From NCBI GenBank assembly GCA_004554165.1, contig SFNQ01000020.1, forward strand, positions 13,473 through 77,472: DNA of 64,000 nucleotides. Direction: 5' to 3'. The notes beneath the pieces are model-generated. The model did not search any database. It worked only from the letters and a program-made list of their open reading frames with translations, and was not told where the DNA came from. The position numbers and the translations under genes were made by a program. Numbering within the stretch: position 1 is the first letter of the stretch; each line of letters opens with the position of its first letter. Source of the DNA: Clostridiales bacterium (GTDB taxonomy: Bacteria; Bacillota; Clostridia; Christensenellales; CAG-138). Shown piece after piece: positions 44,288 to 52,471 of this stretch.

Positions 44288-45118
44288 TCAGAGCCTGGGG
44301 ATCCAGTCGGTTATGATGTGCGCCACGGCGTCGGAATTGTTGTCCGGTACGACGTGATCCGCCATGGCCCGAATCTCCCCGATTGCATTCTCCGGCGCGA
44401 AGGAGACGTCCGCCTCGCGGAGCATGGCCGCATCGTTCCAGTAATCGCCGACGCAGAGAATCTTCCGCCCGGCAGTCTCCGGCAGCGCCCGCACGGTGCG
44501 AACGCCCGTTCCCTTGTTGACGCCGGCGGGCAGAAGCTCAAAATACTTCGCGTCCCTGACGATGTCCGTCGTTCCCTGCATGATTTCAAACGCCCTGTCA
44601 AGCCCGCGGGCACAGAGCATCGCTTCCGCGGCTTTCTGCTCCGCCTCCGGTCCAAAGATCAGAAGTTTGATCCAGTCCTCCCCCGCCAGCTCCTCCGCGG
44701 TACAGAATTTGCAGGGGCGGTGGATGTCGAGGTAGGGCTTGTTTGCCGTCTCCTCCGGTGTAACATAGGCGATAGCGTCCCGGGTGTAGACCTGGATGTC
44801 CAGCGCAGGCGCGTGTTCTCTGCACCAGGCGATCACGCTGCGCGCAAGGGCGCCGTCGATATGGCGGCAATCGGAATACCGTCCCGTCTCATAGTGATAC
44901 ACCGCGGCGCCGTTGAAAAGCACCGAGGGCGCGTTCAGCGGAATGCCGGGCAGGAATCTGGCCGCATTGTCCTTCGCTCTTCCCGTTGCCACGCCGAACA
45001 TGCCGCCGCCCTCTACGAAGGCGCAGATTGCGCGGCGATTCCCTTCTGAAATGCTGCCATCGCTTGAAAACAGCGTGGCATCCAGATCGCTGAGCAGAAC
45101 GACGTCCCGGTATTGCAT
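44288..45118 (-). CDS. HAD-superfamily phosphatase, Cof type
   Basis: 276 residues. Motif I is LLSDLDATLFS: both Asp are present, with Ala replacing the usual Gly of DxDGT. Motif II ATGR, motif III Lys in the KGTGVRTV stretch, motif IV GDYWNDAAMLREAD. A C2-type cap lies in between. Cof enzymes hydrolyse sugar phosphates and similar small phosphates. Next to a sensor/importer set resembling phosphorylated-sugar systems, it may dephosphorylate the imported compound. It has its own extended -10 promoter. Confidence 0.88.
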   Translation of the reverse strand: MQYRDVVLLSDLDATLFSSDGSISEGNRRAICAFVEGGGMFGVATGRAKDNAARFLPGIPLNAPSVLFNGAAVYHYETGRYSDCRHIDGALARSVIAWCREHAPALDIQVYTRDAIAYVTPEETANKPYLDIHRPCKFCTAEELAGEDWIKLLIFGPEAEQKAAEAMLCARGLDRAFEIMQGTTDIVRDAKYFELLPAGVNKGTGVRTVRALPETAGRKILCVGDYWNDAAMLREADVSFAPENAIGEIRAMADHVVPDNNSDAVAHIITDWIPRL

Positions 45119-45158
45119 GCTGGTTCTTCCTCTTATCTGTCAATTCTTCGCGTAACCA

Positions 45159-45167
45159 AGTATAGCA
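45159..45167 (-). promoter_or_regulatory. Extended -10 promoter of the HAD gene
   Basis: The minus strand reads TGCTATACT, 41 bases before the start codon. It faces away from the importer gene. Confidence 0.5.
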
Positions 45168-45228
45168 TATCACGATCTTCTTCGCAGCGGCAATTCTTTG
45201 AAATATCCGATTTTTTAAAATAATAACA

Positions 45229-45269
45229 AAACTGTCCCCTGTCATCCCCCTTGCGCTTTCCTGTAAAAT
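45229..45269 (+). promoter_or_regulatory. Candidate activated promoter of the importer operon
   Basis: TAAAAT (45264-45269) without a -35 match; upstream a short direct repeat CTGTCCCCTGTCATCCCC (about 45232-45249) is placed where an AraC-type regulator could bind. Confidence 0.35.
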
Positions 45270-45324
45270 GGTGGTGTCAGGGCGGGGTCTCCGCCCATAC
45301 AAATCATATCAGGAGGAAAACAGA

Positions 45325-46737
45325 ATGAAAAAGTTCATCGCGCTCATGATGGCTCTTGCAATGGTTCTGAGCCTGGTCGCCTGCGCCGGTGCGCCCGCAA
45401 CCACGGAACCCGCAGCCGAGCCCAAGAACGAGGGTCCTGCCGCCGCGGAACCGTCCGCGGTCGAGCCCGTGGCAGAACCCGAGGCAAACCTCACCGCTAC
45501 GCAGCAGATCATCAGGGAAGCTGAAGGCATGAGCCTCGAAGAGCTGGCCAAGAAGGCGATCGAGGAATCCAACGGCGCAACCTTCTACGGCGTCGGCAAC
45601 TCCAGCCGCGGCAAGTCCGCTCTGCCGCTCTTCATCGAGTACCTGCAGAGCATCGACCCGAATTACACCATGGAGTTCGACTGGCAGCAGCCGAAGAACA
45701 ACAAAATCTTCGATCAGCTCACCGCCGACTCGCTGAAGGATGTGGGCACCTATGCCATGACGCTCATCCAGGACGGCAACCAGATCGAGAGCAAGATGGT
45801 TAAAACCGGTATCCTTGATACCTTTGTGCCGCTGGACTGGGCCAACGCCAACGGAACCACCGCGGATGCATATGAGGGCTATCTCCCGCTGCAGACGCTG
45901 AACAAGGTCTTCATGTTCAACAACACCGGCGCAAAGACCTACAAGAACTGCTGGGACTTTGTGGCCGAGGGCGAGCATGGCCTCTACATGGACATCGACT
46001 CTGAGATCGTCGGCAAAAACTTCCTCTATATGCTGACCCAGGACACCTATGCCGCTTACCTGAAGGCTGCTTACGACAAGCTCGACGCCGACAAGCAGGC
46101 CTACTTCAAGCCCGTTATTGACGAGATGGCAAACGATGCTGCCGACCTGGGCCTTGGCGCAGACGGCGCATACGCACTGGCCTGGATCAAGCTGTGGGTT
46201 GAGAGCTACAACGCCCAGACCGACGACGGCCCGATCTGCAACACCCTGGTCGACAAATCCGCCACCGATCAGTTCGGCCTGCTGGTCTACTCGAAGCTCC
46301 GCTCCGTCGAGGAGTCCGACTCCGTCTCGAAGAACAACATCACCGTCGCTGCTTATCAGGATGACTACACCGGCATCGGCGGCTATGGCTACTGCCATTA
46401 CCTGTTCGTAACCGACAACAGCCCGCTTCCCTGGACCGCCTGCGCCTTCATCGCTTACATGACCTGCACCGCTGACGGCTTCAGCGCATGGGGCAAGGAT
46501 ATGGGCGGTTATTCCGCAAATCCCGAAGTCGCAGCGGCCACCGAGGAGAAGTACGGCCACAGCAAGGGCGGCTATGACGAGAATGGCGTAAACGTCTTCG
46601 ATTGCAAGAATGACCGCGGCTTCGACTGGTGGAAGAGCCAGGGCGAGCTCGTCATTGAGGATCCTGCCTACTGCGCATCCGTGGCCTTCACCGTTGGCAG
46701 CTGGATCGAGATGCTGACCAAGTACACGGCGGGCTAA
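45325..46737 (+). CDS. Family 1 ABC solute-binding lipoprotein
   Basis: 470 residues from ATG 45325 (AGGAGG upstream). Lipobox LVAC (Cys about 19), a 40-residue Ala/Glu/Pro linker, then a periplasmic-binding fold (ATFYGVGNSSRGKSALPLF, CWDFVAEGEHGLYMDIDSE, YGYCHYLFVTDNSPLPWTA). Unlike the sensor protein at 43177-44211, it is in a transporter operon and is the probable feeder of the permease. The ligand is not known. Confidence 0.9.
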   Translation: MKKFIALMMALAMVLSLVACAGAPATTEPAAEPKNEGPAAAEPSAVEPVAEPEANLTATQQIIREAEGMSLEELAKKAIEESNGATFYGVGNSSRGKSALPLFIEYLQSIDPNYTMEFDWQQPKNNKIFDQLTADSLKDVGTYAMTLIQDGNQIESKMVKTGILDTFVPLDWANANGTTADAYEGYLPLQTLNKVFMFNNTGAKTYKNCWDFVAEGEHGLYMDIDSEIVGKNFLYMLTQDTYAAYLKAAYDKLDADKQAYFKPVIDEMANDAADLGLGADGAYALAWIKLWVESYNAQTDDGPICNTLVDKSATDQFGLLVYSKLRSVEESDSVSKNNITVAAYQDDYTGIGGYGYCHYLFVTDNSPLPWTACAFIAYMTCTADGFSAWGKDMGGYSANPEVAAATEEKYGHSKGGYDENGVNVFDCKNDRGFDWWKSQGELVIEDPAYCASVAFTVGSWIEMLTKYTAG

Positions 46738-46777
46738 GTCTCAGACAAGCCCTTATCAAAAGTGTAATGCTGCCGGT

Positions 46778-46811
46778 CTGTCCGGGCGTGTGTCTCCATG
46801 CGCCCGGACAG
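46778..46811 (+). other. Intercistronic hairpin after the binding-protein gene
   Basis: Perfect 11-bp stem CTGTCCGGGCG (46778-46788) / CGCCCGGACAG (46801-46811), no T-run. Likely 3' protection or partial termination between the binding protein and the permease. Confidence 0.6.
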
Positions 46812-46934
46812 CGGGTTTGAAAACTTCTTGCTCGTCCCCCCGGTGCGTTCCGATCCCTTCTCTCCGGTCAGCCCCGGCCAAATCTGAACGCATTTCCTTT
46901 CTCGACACTCGCTTCACGGCATGGGAGGTCATTC

Positions 46935-48761
46935 ATGCAGCGTACAGGCAAAAAACCGAGCAAATGGCAGATTCGTCTGAACAGGCTCAAAACCTATTTC
47001 GCGAAGCCGCAAAACGTCGTCCTTCTGCTTATGGGCATCGTGCTGACGGTCACGACCGTTGCGCCCATTGTCGCCATCGTGCGGGATACGCTCATCATCC
47101 ATCCCGGCACGATCGACGAGCACCTGACCGGGATGTCGTCCGGCTATACCTTCATCAACTACGTCGATCTGTTCACGAGCAGGCTCGCCAAAACAAACCT
47201 CTGGACGCCGCTGCTCAACACCGTATTGCTCTCGGTGCTGTCCTGCGTCATCTCGATTCTGTTCGGCGGTGTGTTCGCTTTTCTCATCACGCGGACGAAC
47301 CTGAAATTCAGGAAGTACCTCAGCTCCATTTTCATCTTTCCATATATCATGCCGCAGTGGACGCTGGCCGTTGTCTGGCAGAACCTGTTTAACAGCAACG
47401 CCGTGACCGGCACGGCCAACGGCCTTCTGGCTTCGGTGTTCAACATTACCATGCCGATCTGGTGGTGCAAGGGGCTCTTCCCCAGCGCCATGGTTCTGGG
47501 CCTGCACTACGCACCCTTTGCCTACATCCTGATCGGCGGCATCTTCCGCAATATGGACGCAAACCTTGAGGAGGCCGCAACGATCCTCGATACACCGCGC
47601 TGGAAAACCATGTTCAAGGTCACGCTCCCCATGATCAAGCCGGCCATCCTCTCAACGGTGCTGCTCGTGTTCGGCAGCGCGATGGGCAGCTACCCCGTTC
47701 CGCATTACCTGAACCTTTCCACGCTCTCCACCAAGTACATCTCCATGAACTCGAAGTACACGGGCGAGGCCAGCATTCTGGCTATCCTCATGATGATCTT
47801 CGGCGTGGTCATCCTGCTCATGAACCAGGTGAGCGTCAAGAGCCGCAAAAGCTACACGACCGTCACCGGAAAATCCGGACAGACCTCGAAGTTTAACCTC
47901 GGCCGTACCGGCAAGTACGTGATCGCGGTCATCCTCATTATCGTGACCTTCTTCACGAGTATTTTCCCGATCGTGTCCTTTGCCTTTGAAACTTTCCTGC
48001 CCAACCCCGGCGATTACAGCTTCCTCTACACCGGCAATGTCAATAACCTGACAACCAAGTGGTGGATTACCAACGAAAACGTCACCGAGAACGGCATGTA
48101 CGGCCAGCAGGGCATTCTTTACAACGACATGATCTGGCATGCCTACGGCGGCACGATCCTCGTCTCGGTCTGCTGCGCGCTGGCAGCCGGTACGATCGGC
48201 ACGCTGATCGGCTACGCCGTCTCGAAAAACCGCCGCAGCCGCTGGGCAAACTATGTCAACAGCGTGGCCTTTTTGCCCTACCTTATGCCGTCCATCGCAG
48301 TAGGCGTGGCGTTTTTCATCCTGTTCTCGAACCAGTACATCAACCTGTTCAACACCTATGCGCTGCTCATCATCGTGGGTACGGTAAAGTATATCCCCTT
48401 CGCCAGCAGAAGCTCCCTGAACTCCATGCTCCAGCTGAGCGGCGAAATCGAGGAGGCCGCGATCATTCAGAATATCCCCTGGATCAAGCGCATGACGCGC
48501 ATCATCATCCCGATCCAGAAGACCTCCATCATCAGCGGCTACCTGCTGCCGTTTATGACCTGCCTGCGGGAGCTGTCGCTGTTCATCCTGCTCTGCGTGC
48601 AGGGCTTTATCCTCTCCACCACGCTGGACTACTTCGACGAGATGGGTCTCTATGCTTTCTCAAGCGGCATCAACCTGATCCTGATCGTGACCATTCTCAT
48701 CTGCAACGCGCTCGTGAACAAGGTTACGGGTGCGAGCCTTGACAAAGGAATTGGAGGTTAA
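46935..48761 (+). CDS. ABC importer permease, two fused domains
   Basis: 608 residues, GGGAGG upstream. Two BPD_transp_1 domains in tandem, each of about six helices (roughly 30-300 and 340-600). Each has a coupling motif: EEAATILDTPRWKTMFKVTLP in domain 1 and EEAAIIQNIPWIKRMTRI in domain 2. This is the FbpB/ThiP-type fused permease of iron, thiamine and phosphorylated-compound importers. Confidence 0.92.
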   Translation: MQRTGKKPSKWQIRLNRLKTYFAKPQNVVLLLMGIVLTVTTVAPIVAIVRDTLIIHPGTIDEHLTGMSSGYTFINYVDLFTSRLAKTNLWTPLLNTVLLSVLSCVISILFGGVFAFLITRTNLKFRKYLSSIFIFPYIMPQWTLAVVWQNLFNSNAVTGTANGLLASVFNITMPIWWCKGLFPSAMVLGLHYAPFAYILIGGIFRNMDANLEEAATILDTPRWKTMFKVTLPMIKPAILSTVLLVFGSAMGSYPVPHYLNLSTLSTKYISMNSKYTGEASILAILMMIFGVVILLMNQVSVKSRKSYTTVTGKSGQTSKFNLGRTGKYVIAVILIIVTFFTSIFPIVSFAFETFLPNPGDYSFLYTGNVNNLTTKWWITNENVTENGMYGQQGILYNDMIWHAYGGTILVSVCCALAAGTIGTLIGYAVSKNRRSRWANYVNSVAFLPYLMPSIAVGVAFFILFSNQYINLFNTYALLIIVGTVKYIPFASRSSLNSMLQLSGEIEEAAIIQNIPWIKRMTRIIIPIQKTSIISGYLLPFMTCLRELSLFILLCVQGFILSTTLDYFDEMGLYAFSSGINLILIVTILICNALVNKVTGASLDKGIGG

Positions 48762-48767
48762 CCTGCC

Positions 48768-50417
48768 ATGCCGAAGATTGAACTCAAAAACGTAACCAAA
48801 AGATGGGGCGGCTTTTATGCGGTCGAGAACCTGAATCTCTCCATTGACGATGCCGCCTTTGTCACTCTGCTCGGCCCCTCCGGCTGCGGCAAGACGACGA
48901 CGCTGCGCATGATCGCCGGCCTGGAAACGCCCACCAGCGGGCGCATTGAGATCGGCGACACGGTCGTGTTCGACAGCGAACTGGGCATCAACATTCCGCC
49001 CAACAAGCGCAAGGTCGGCTTCCTGTTCCAGAACTATGCGCTCTGGCCGAACATGACGGTCTATGATAACATCGCCTTCGGCCTCAGTAACATCAAGGGC
49101 GAGATGGCGAAGATCGACTTCGATGCAAGAAACGCCGCGCGCCTGATCGAAATCCTGAAAAAGCCCGAGGACGTCGTCCACGAGATCGAGGACTGCCGCA
49201 CGAAAAAGGGCGCGCTGGATCAGAAGAAGGCCTACATCAAGCTGATCGATTCCTTCACCATCTCCATGTTCACGGCCAAAGAGCTCTACCGCTACGATCT
49301 CCAAAGCGCAAAGAACCTCTCCGCCCGCGCCGCGGAGCTCACCGGGAAGCTGGAAGCAAAGCTCGCCGCCGCAAAAGAAGCGGCAAAGGCCCGGGGCTTC
49401 GCACTGAACGAGAGCTTTGAGTTCACAAAAAACGGCAAGACCGTCATGGAAGAGCGCAAGCTCACCCGGGAGGAGATCGACCTCTCCGTGCGCCGCGTCT
49501 CGCGCATCGTCAAGATCAGCATGTTTATGGACCGCTATCCCGCGGAGCTCTCCGGCGGCCAGCAGCAGCGCGTCGCCATCGCGCGAACCCTCGCGCCCGA
49601 GCCGGCCGTGCTCTTTATGGACGAGCCGCTCTCGAACCTGGACGCAAAGCTCCGCCTTGAGATGCGCTATGAATTGCAGCGGCTGCACCTGGAGACCGGC
49701 AGCACCTTTGTATATGTTACGCACGACCAGATGGAGGCCATGACGCTGGCAACGCGCATCTGCCTCATCAACAACGGCGTGCTCCAGCAGTACGATCCGC
49801 CGCTCACCGTGTACGGCGCGCCGGAGAACCTGTTTGTTGCGGACTTTGTCGGCAACCCCGCCATCAACTTCATCCATGCGCACGGCGAGCAGGAAGCGGA
49901 CGGCAGCATCCGGATGCAGCTGCTGAACGGCGCCCAGGCAAGGTTCACCGCAAACGATGCGCTGGATCTGTCCGCCTGGTTCCGCGCCCGCGACGAGGAG
50001 GCGGCCAGCGAGGCCGCGGCCCGCGCCGCCCGCGCCAGGGAGAAGGGCTACGTGGAAAAGAGCAACAAGGATGAAGCCTTCCACTGCCACATTGCAAAGG
50101 TCGTCGAGGACGATGATTCGCTGGCAGAGGAGCCCGTTCTGACCGACGGCGACTTTGTGCTGGGCGTACGGCCGGAGTTTGTCGTCATCACCGGGGAAGG
50201 AGCTCTCCCCGGTGAGATCTACGGCGCAATGCCCACCGGCATGGAATCCACCTTGAAAATCCGCGTGGGCGAGTTCCTCCTTACCAGCGTGGCCTTCGGC
50301 AGCTCGCTCTTTGCCATCGGCTCCGCCGTCAGGCTCGCCTTCACGGGCAGCGGCATCCTGCTCTTCGACCGCAAGTCCGGTCGTCGCATCGCCTGCGGAC
50401 GGATGGAGATTCTGTAA
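48768..50417 (+). CDS. ABC importer ATP-binding protein with a large insertion
   Basis: 549 residues. Walker A GPSGCGKTT (36-44), Q-loop Q88 (FLFQNYALWPNM), signature LSGGQQQR (261-268), Walker B VLFMDEP (281-287), D-loop SNLD (289-292), H-loop H319. In MalK-type ATPases the Q-loop and signature are about 50 residues apart; here the distance is 173, so about 120 residues are inserted in the helical subdomain. The insert is charged and helical (GALDQKKAYIKLID, ARAAELTGKLEAKLAAAKEA). A second Ala/Arg/Glu-rich helix interrupts the C-terminal TOBE region (about 405-440). Reading frame and neighbours are intact. Confidence 0.9.
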   Translation: MPKIELKNVTKRWGGFYAVENLNLSIDDAAFVTLLGPSGCGKTTTLRMIAGLETPTSGRIEIGDTVVFDSELGINIPPNKRKVGFLFQNYALWPNMTVYDNIAFGLSNIKGEMAKIDFDARNAARLIEILKKPEDVVHEIEDCRTKKGALDQKKAYIKLIDSFTISMFTAKELYRYDLQSAKNLSARAAELTGKLEAKLAAAKEAAKARGFALNESFEFTKNGKTVMEERKLTREEIDLSVRRVSRIVKISMFMDRYPAELSGGQQQRVAIARTLAPEPAVLFMDEPLSNLDAKLRLEMRYELQRLHLETGSTFVYVTHDQMEAMTLATRICLINNGVLQQYDPPLTVYGAPENLFVADFVGNPAINFIHAHGEQEADGSIRMQLLNGAQARFTANDALDLSAWFRARDEEAASEAAARAARAREKGYVEKSNKDEAFHCHIAKVVEDDDSLAEEPVLTDGDFVLGVRPEFVVITGEGALPGEIYGAMPTGMESTLKIRVGEFLLTSVAFGSSLFAIGSAVRLAFTGSGILLFDRKSGRRIACGRMEIL

Positions 50418-50532
50418 TCCGCAGAAACCGTGACAAAACGGGAGGGCTTCCAGGATACGGCCCCGCTGAAGCAGGCCCCGGAGCTCAGAACCTGTGGCCT
50501 GTTGATGGGGTAAGCAATTCCGCCCAGGCGAC

Positions 50533-50570
50533 AGGAGGCGCCATTGGCAAAGGAACCAATGGCGCCTTCT
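50533..50570. repeat. Hairpin repeat, copy A
   Basis: 15-bp stem (core GGCGCCATTGG / CCAATGGCGCC) with loop CAAAGGAA; one G-U pair near the base. The core recurs exactly 200 bases downstream. Confidence 0.7.
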
Positions 50571-50622
50571 GAGATTGTCGTAAAACCCCGGGGTTGATAA
50601 GGGGCCGCAGCACCTTATGTTC

Positions 50623-50675
50623 CATCCGGCTCTGACGACAAGTGCGTCAGAACGGATGAAAACCCGGAGGTTTTC
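50623..50675. repeat. Two adjacent stem-loops in the repeat region
   Basis: CATCCG...TCTGACG / CGTCAGA...CGGATG (50623-50658) followed by GAAAACC / GGTTTTC (50658-50675, loop CGGA). Both are perfectly paired and lie directly before the repeat copy at 50681. Confidence 0.6.
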
Positions 50676-50680
50676 GTACG

Positions 50681-50732
50681 TTGCAGGTTTTGCCGCCCGG
50701 GAGCGAATGCGAGCCACTTTTTCGACACGCTG
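50681..50732 (+). repeat. Dispersed structured intergenic repeat, short copy
   Basis: Same element as 7721-7809 (opposite strand), lacking about 37 internal bases. The core GGTTTTGCCGCCCGGGAGCG is identical. Confidence 0.65.
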
Positions 50733-50770
50733 AGGAGGCGCCATTGGCAAAGAAACCAATGGCGCCTCCT
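50733..50770. repeat. Hairpin repeat, copy B
   Basis: Perfect 15-bp stem AGGAGGCGCCATTGG / CCAATGGCGCCTCCT with loop CAAAGAAA, 200 bases after copy A. Stem and loop differ from copy A only at compensating or loop positions. Confidence 0.7.
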
Positions 50771-50993
50771 GTTTGAGCACCGGAAAAATGCGGCGAAAAT
50801 CTGCCATGGAGAACTGTCGCTATGGGTTTTCCTGTCCAGGCGTTCAGCCTGGCATTCCGGCACCATGTCAATTGGGGCGACGAATCCCTCAGGGCCGGAC
50901 AGCAGACAACTGCCTCCGGCCCAACACCATTCTCCCGGAAAACCGGATTTTACAGAGAGGGTTGGCCCTTTGTAAACCGTCAAAGCTGCGGGC

Positions 50994-51392
50994 TTACGTT
51001 CTGTTCCACCCGTTCAGCTGCTCACGCTGTCTCACATTCAGGGGCAGCGTCTCACTGTTCTCCATGCCCGTATCCGGCCGCTCAACCAAGATGATTTTGC
51101 TGCCGGCAGTCATGAGGACGTTATGCCACCGGCCTTGATTCACACAGTAGATTTTACCTGCCTCCATGGGCTGAATGTCCAGACTTCCGTCTGCATTCAA
51201 CGTAACAATATGGTTGCCCTCCGTGACCGGTATAAACAGTTCGTCCGTCAGCAGATGCCGCTCCAGGCAGTCCATGTTGCGGGCATCGCTGGCTGGCTTA
51301 TAATTCTTCACGCCAACCATCCAGGCCTCATTGACATAGGAGCGTTCCAGACCTTCGCCATTGTATTCAAAAATAGAGATGCTATCTGCCAT
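50994..51392 (-). CDS. Small cupin-like protein
   Basis: 132 residues from ATG 51392 (GGAGG 6 bases upstream); longer in-frame starts lack a ribosome site. Beta-rich with the cupin-like run TDELFIPVTEGNHIVTL and MEAGKIYCVNQGRWHNVLMT; resembles ureidoglycolate-lyase/cupin small-molecule enzymes, with His and Glu that could bind metal. Last gene of the nine-gene operon. The reaction is unknown. Confidence 0.7.
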   Translation of the reverse strand: MADSISIFEYNGEGLERSYVNEAWMVGVKNYKPASDARNMDCLERHLLTDELFIPVTEGNHIVTLNADGSLDIQPMEAGKIYCVNQGRWHNVLMTAGSKIILVERPDTGMENSETLPLNVRQREQLNGWNRT

Positions 51393-51423
51393 GGATGTCC
51401 TCCGATTCTTTTTCATGCTATTT

Positions 51424-52419
51424 TCATCTGCAGGCGTTATTTGCATTCGTTGTTGACCTGAGGCCATGTCGGCCGCAGAGATCGGCAACCTGCGCAATTC
51501 TTTCATAGGGGATGGTCCCCGGCAGTGTGCAGTCGCTGCCAAGAATCAGCTGTTTCGGCCCCGCCTCGTCAATAACTCTGGCAACAGCGCTCTCCAGCGC
51601 CCCTTCGTCTCCGTCCGTTAGAGGGCCCACGCAGTTGTCCAGCCCGCCAAGTACAACCTTTCCCGGGAACAGGGTCTTCCCCTCCTGCAAGGAAACGCCG
51701 CTCTCCCTTATGCCCCAGTTTACAACATCGCAGGGATAATCAAGAAAGCGTCTGAGGTTGACCCTTGGTTTGCACATATGCAGAACAACATACTTTGCGC
51801 CCGCCTCATATGCCGCGTTTATCACCATTTTATCCAGGGGGGCGATATACCTCGCATGCTCTTCATCGGTAAAGCCGTCGCTCTCTCCTCCCAACGCAGC
51901 ATAATAAATGCCATCGGCACCGGCAGAGACAAATTCCTGCACCATTACACACAGCGTTTCCGCAATGCGTTGATAGGCATCAAAAACCATTTGGGGCGCT
52001 GTGCGCAAATGGTACAACTGCGCATAACGACCGATGGAATCATATCTCGGGATACCGAGCAGGGTATGCGAAGCTGAAGCGACTACCCCATGGATGGTAG
52101 CGGCTGTTGCAAACTCACCGCATTGCTGAACGACAGCTTTCACAATATCCGCCTGCAAAGCGATAAAAGGCGCAGAACGGTGATAGCGTTTTACCTGCCC
52201 CCAATCCGAAGCGCATTGTATGTTCCCCTGGCAGGGGTACGTATGCTCTGTCATAACTTTGCAGATATCCGTTTTCGACCGGCGAAAATACTCCAAGTGG
52301 GCTTCAACCGCCTCCTGTCCGTAATAGCATTCGGGCGGAAAATGCATCCAGAAGGCGGTTGGTATTCTGTCAGGAATCTGCCCGTCTAACACGGCAAATA
52401 CTCGTTCTTTACTGTTCAA
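51424..52419 (-). CDS. UroD-family protein with zinc methyltransferase motif
   Basis: 331 residues. TTG start at 52419 with AAGGAG 8 bases upstream. The uroporphyrinogen decarboxylase barrel is clear (SKERVFAVLDGQIPDRIP, VSAGADGIYYAALGGESDGF), but the zinc ligands of the MtaA/MtbA methyltransferase branch are present: H214-x-C216 (VVLHMCKP) and C297 (LGSDCTLPGTIPYE). True HemE lacks these. It is therefore more likely a thiol or corrinoid methyltransferase than a haem enzyme. Fifty-two bases after the cysteine desulfidase. Confidence 0.82.
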   Translation of the reverse strand: MNSKERVFAVLDGQIPDRIPTAFWMHFPPECYYGQEAVEAHLEYFRRSKTDICKVMTEHTYPCQGNIQCASDWGQVKRYHRSAPFIALQADIVKAVVQQCGEFATAATIHGVVASASHTLLGIPRYDSIGRYAQLYHLRTAPQMVFDAYQRIAETLCVMVQEFVSAGADGIYYAALGGESDGFTDEEHARYIAPLDKMVINAAYEAGAKYVVLHMCKPRVNLRRFLDYPCDVVNWGIRESGVSLQEGKTLFPGKVVLGGLDNCVGPLTDGDEGALESAVARVIDEAGPKQLILGSDCTLPGTIPYERIAQVADLCGRHGLRSTTNANNACR

Positions 52420-52471
52420 CTTCTCTACTCCTTACTCATAATAAACATTCTTCAGCAGATCAGTTCAGCGC

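Larger units (their letters stand above)
50418..50993. other. Repeat-rich intergenic region between convergent operons
   Basis: 576 bases with no credible gene. It contains two near-identical hairpins, a larger stem-loop and the short copy of the dispersed repeat, all described separately. Confidence 0.6.

Noticed and set aside
46790..47392. Plus-strand open frame at the start of the permease gene
   Set aside because: Different frame from the permease, with Arg/His/Ala-rich composition; the permease has clear helices, coupling motifs and an RBS.
50533..50770. CRISPR-like repeats
   Set aside because: Only two units, 200 bases apart, with long self-complementary stems and no regular spacers or cas genes.
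48660..50807. Long minus-strand open frame (715 codons)
   Set aside because: Antisense to the ABC ATPase gene; its first part only translates the intergenic hairpin repeats.
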